DNA of 27,346 nt. Source: Bordetella parapertussis. GTDB lineage: Bacteria > Pseudomonadota > Gammaproteobacteria > Burkholderiales > SG8-41. The notes beneath the pieces were generated by a model. The model was not told the DNA's origin and did not search any database. It worked only from the letters and a program-made list of their open reading frames with translations. Numbering within the stretch: position 1 is the first letter of the stretch; each line of letters starts with the position of its first letter. A program made the translations under genes and the position numbers. Below, in pieces: positions 27,337-27,346 of the stretch. The stretch lies in the NCBI GenBank assembly GCA_945870465.1, contig CAMBSS010000041.1:1-27346 (forward strand), written 5' to 3'.

Positions 27337-27346
27337 TCACTGACCG

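Overview
The window is a 27.3 kb, roughly 60% G+C bacterial chromosome segment that spans the replication-origin neighbourhood. Gene order, the def-fmt-htpX-rsmB-DUF4390-ntrY block, the LysM-dprA-topoisomerase III block and the full-length, 805-residue GyrB all point to a betaproteobacterium. The sequence alone does not allow a safe genus call. Every protein gene is intact except the one cut by the left edge. I see no mobile element, CRISPR array, tRNA, rRNA or foreign-looking gene.

Layout from left to right. (1) 1-4754, minus strand: the start of an NtrY-type sensor kinase (cut by the edge), a DUF4390 secreted protein, rsmB, htpX, fmt and def, in transcription order def to ntrY. (2) 4755-4876: a divergent, partly AT-rich spacer. 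(3) 4877-9913, plus strand: a LysM exported protein, dprA and a type IA topoisomerase of the topoisomerase III type. These three run towards the presumed origin. (4) 9935-15004, minus strand: dnaA, dnaN, gyrB, with no recF. (5) 15211-18777, plus strand: rpmH, rnpA, yidC, mnmE, with no yidD. (6) 18778-18967: a spacer holding two parS sites. (7) 18968-27336, plus strand: mnmG, rsmG, parA, parB, then atpI, atpB, atpE, atpF, atpH, atpA. The rest of the ATP synthase operon lies beyond the right edge. No stretch without a gene exceeds 300 bases.

The genes fit one theme. DnaA, the beta clamp and gyrase start and sustain replication. ParA, ParB and the two parS sites segregate the origin. RpmH, RnpA, YidC, MnmE, MnmG and RsmG serve translation, tRNA and rRNA modification and membrane-protein insertion. 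The atp operon makes the F1Fo ATP synthase. The left block handles the N-terminus of new proteins (Fmt, Def), membrane proteolysis (HtpX), rRNA methylation (RsmB) and a two-component sensor.

The most informative non-coding signals are three. The dnaA-dnaN spacer holds a perfect DnaA box next to four consecutive DnaA-trio-like triplets, which makes it the best oriC unwinding candidate. A second perfect DnaA box lies in the rpmH-dnaA spacer. Two consensus parS sites, one inside a 24-bp perfect palindrome, sit between mnmE and mnmG. I found no convincing new biological system; the findings are mostly origin architecture and local gene losses.
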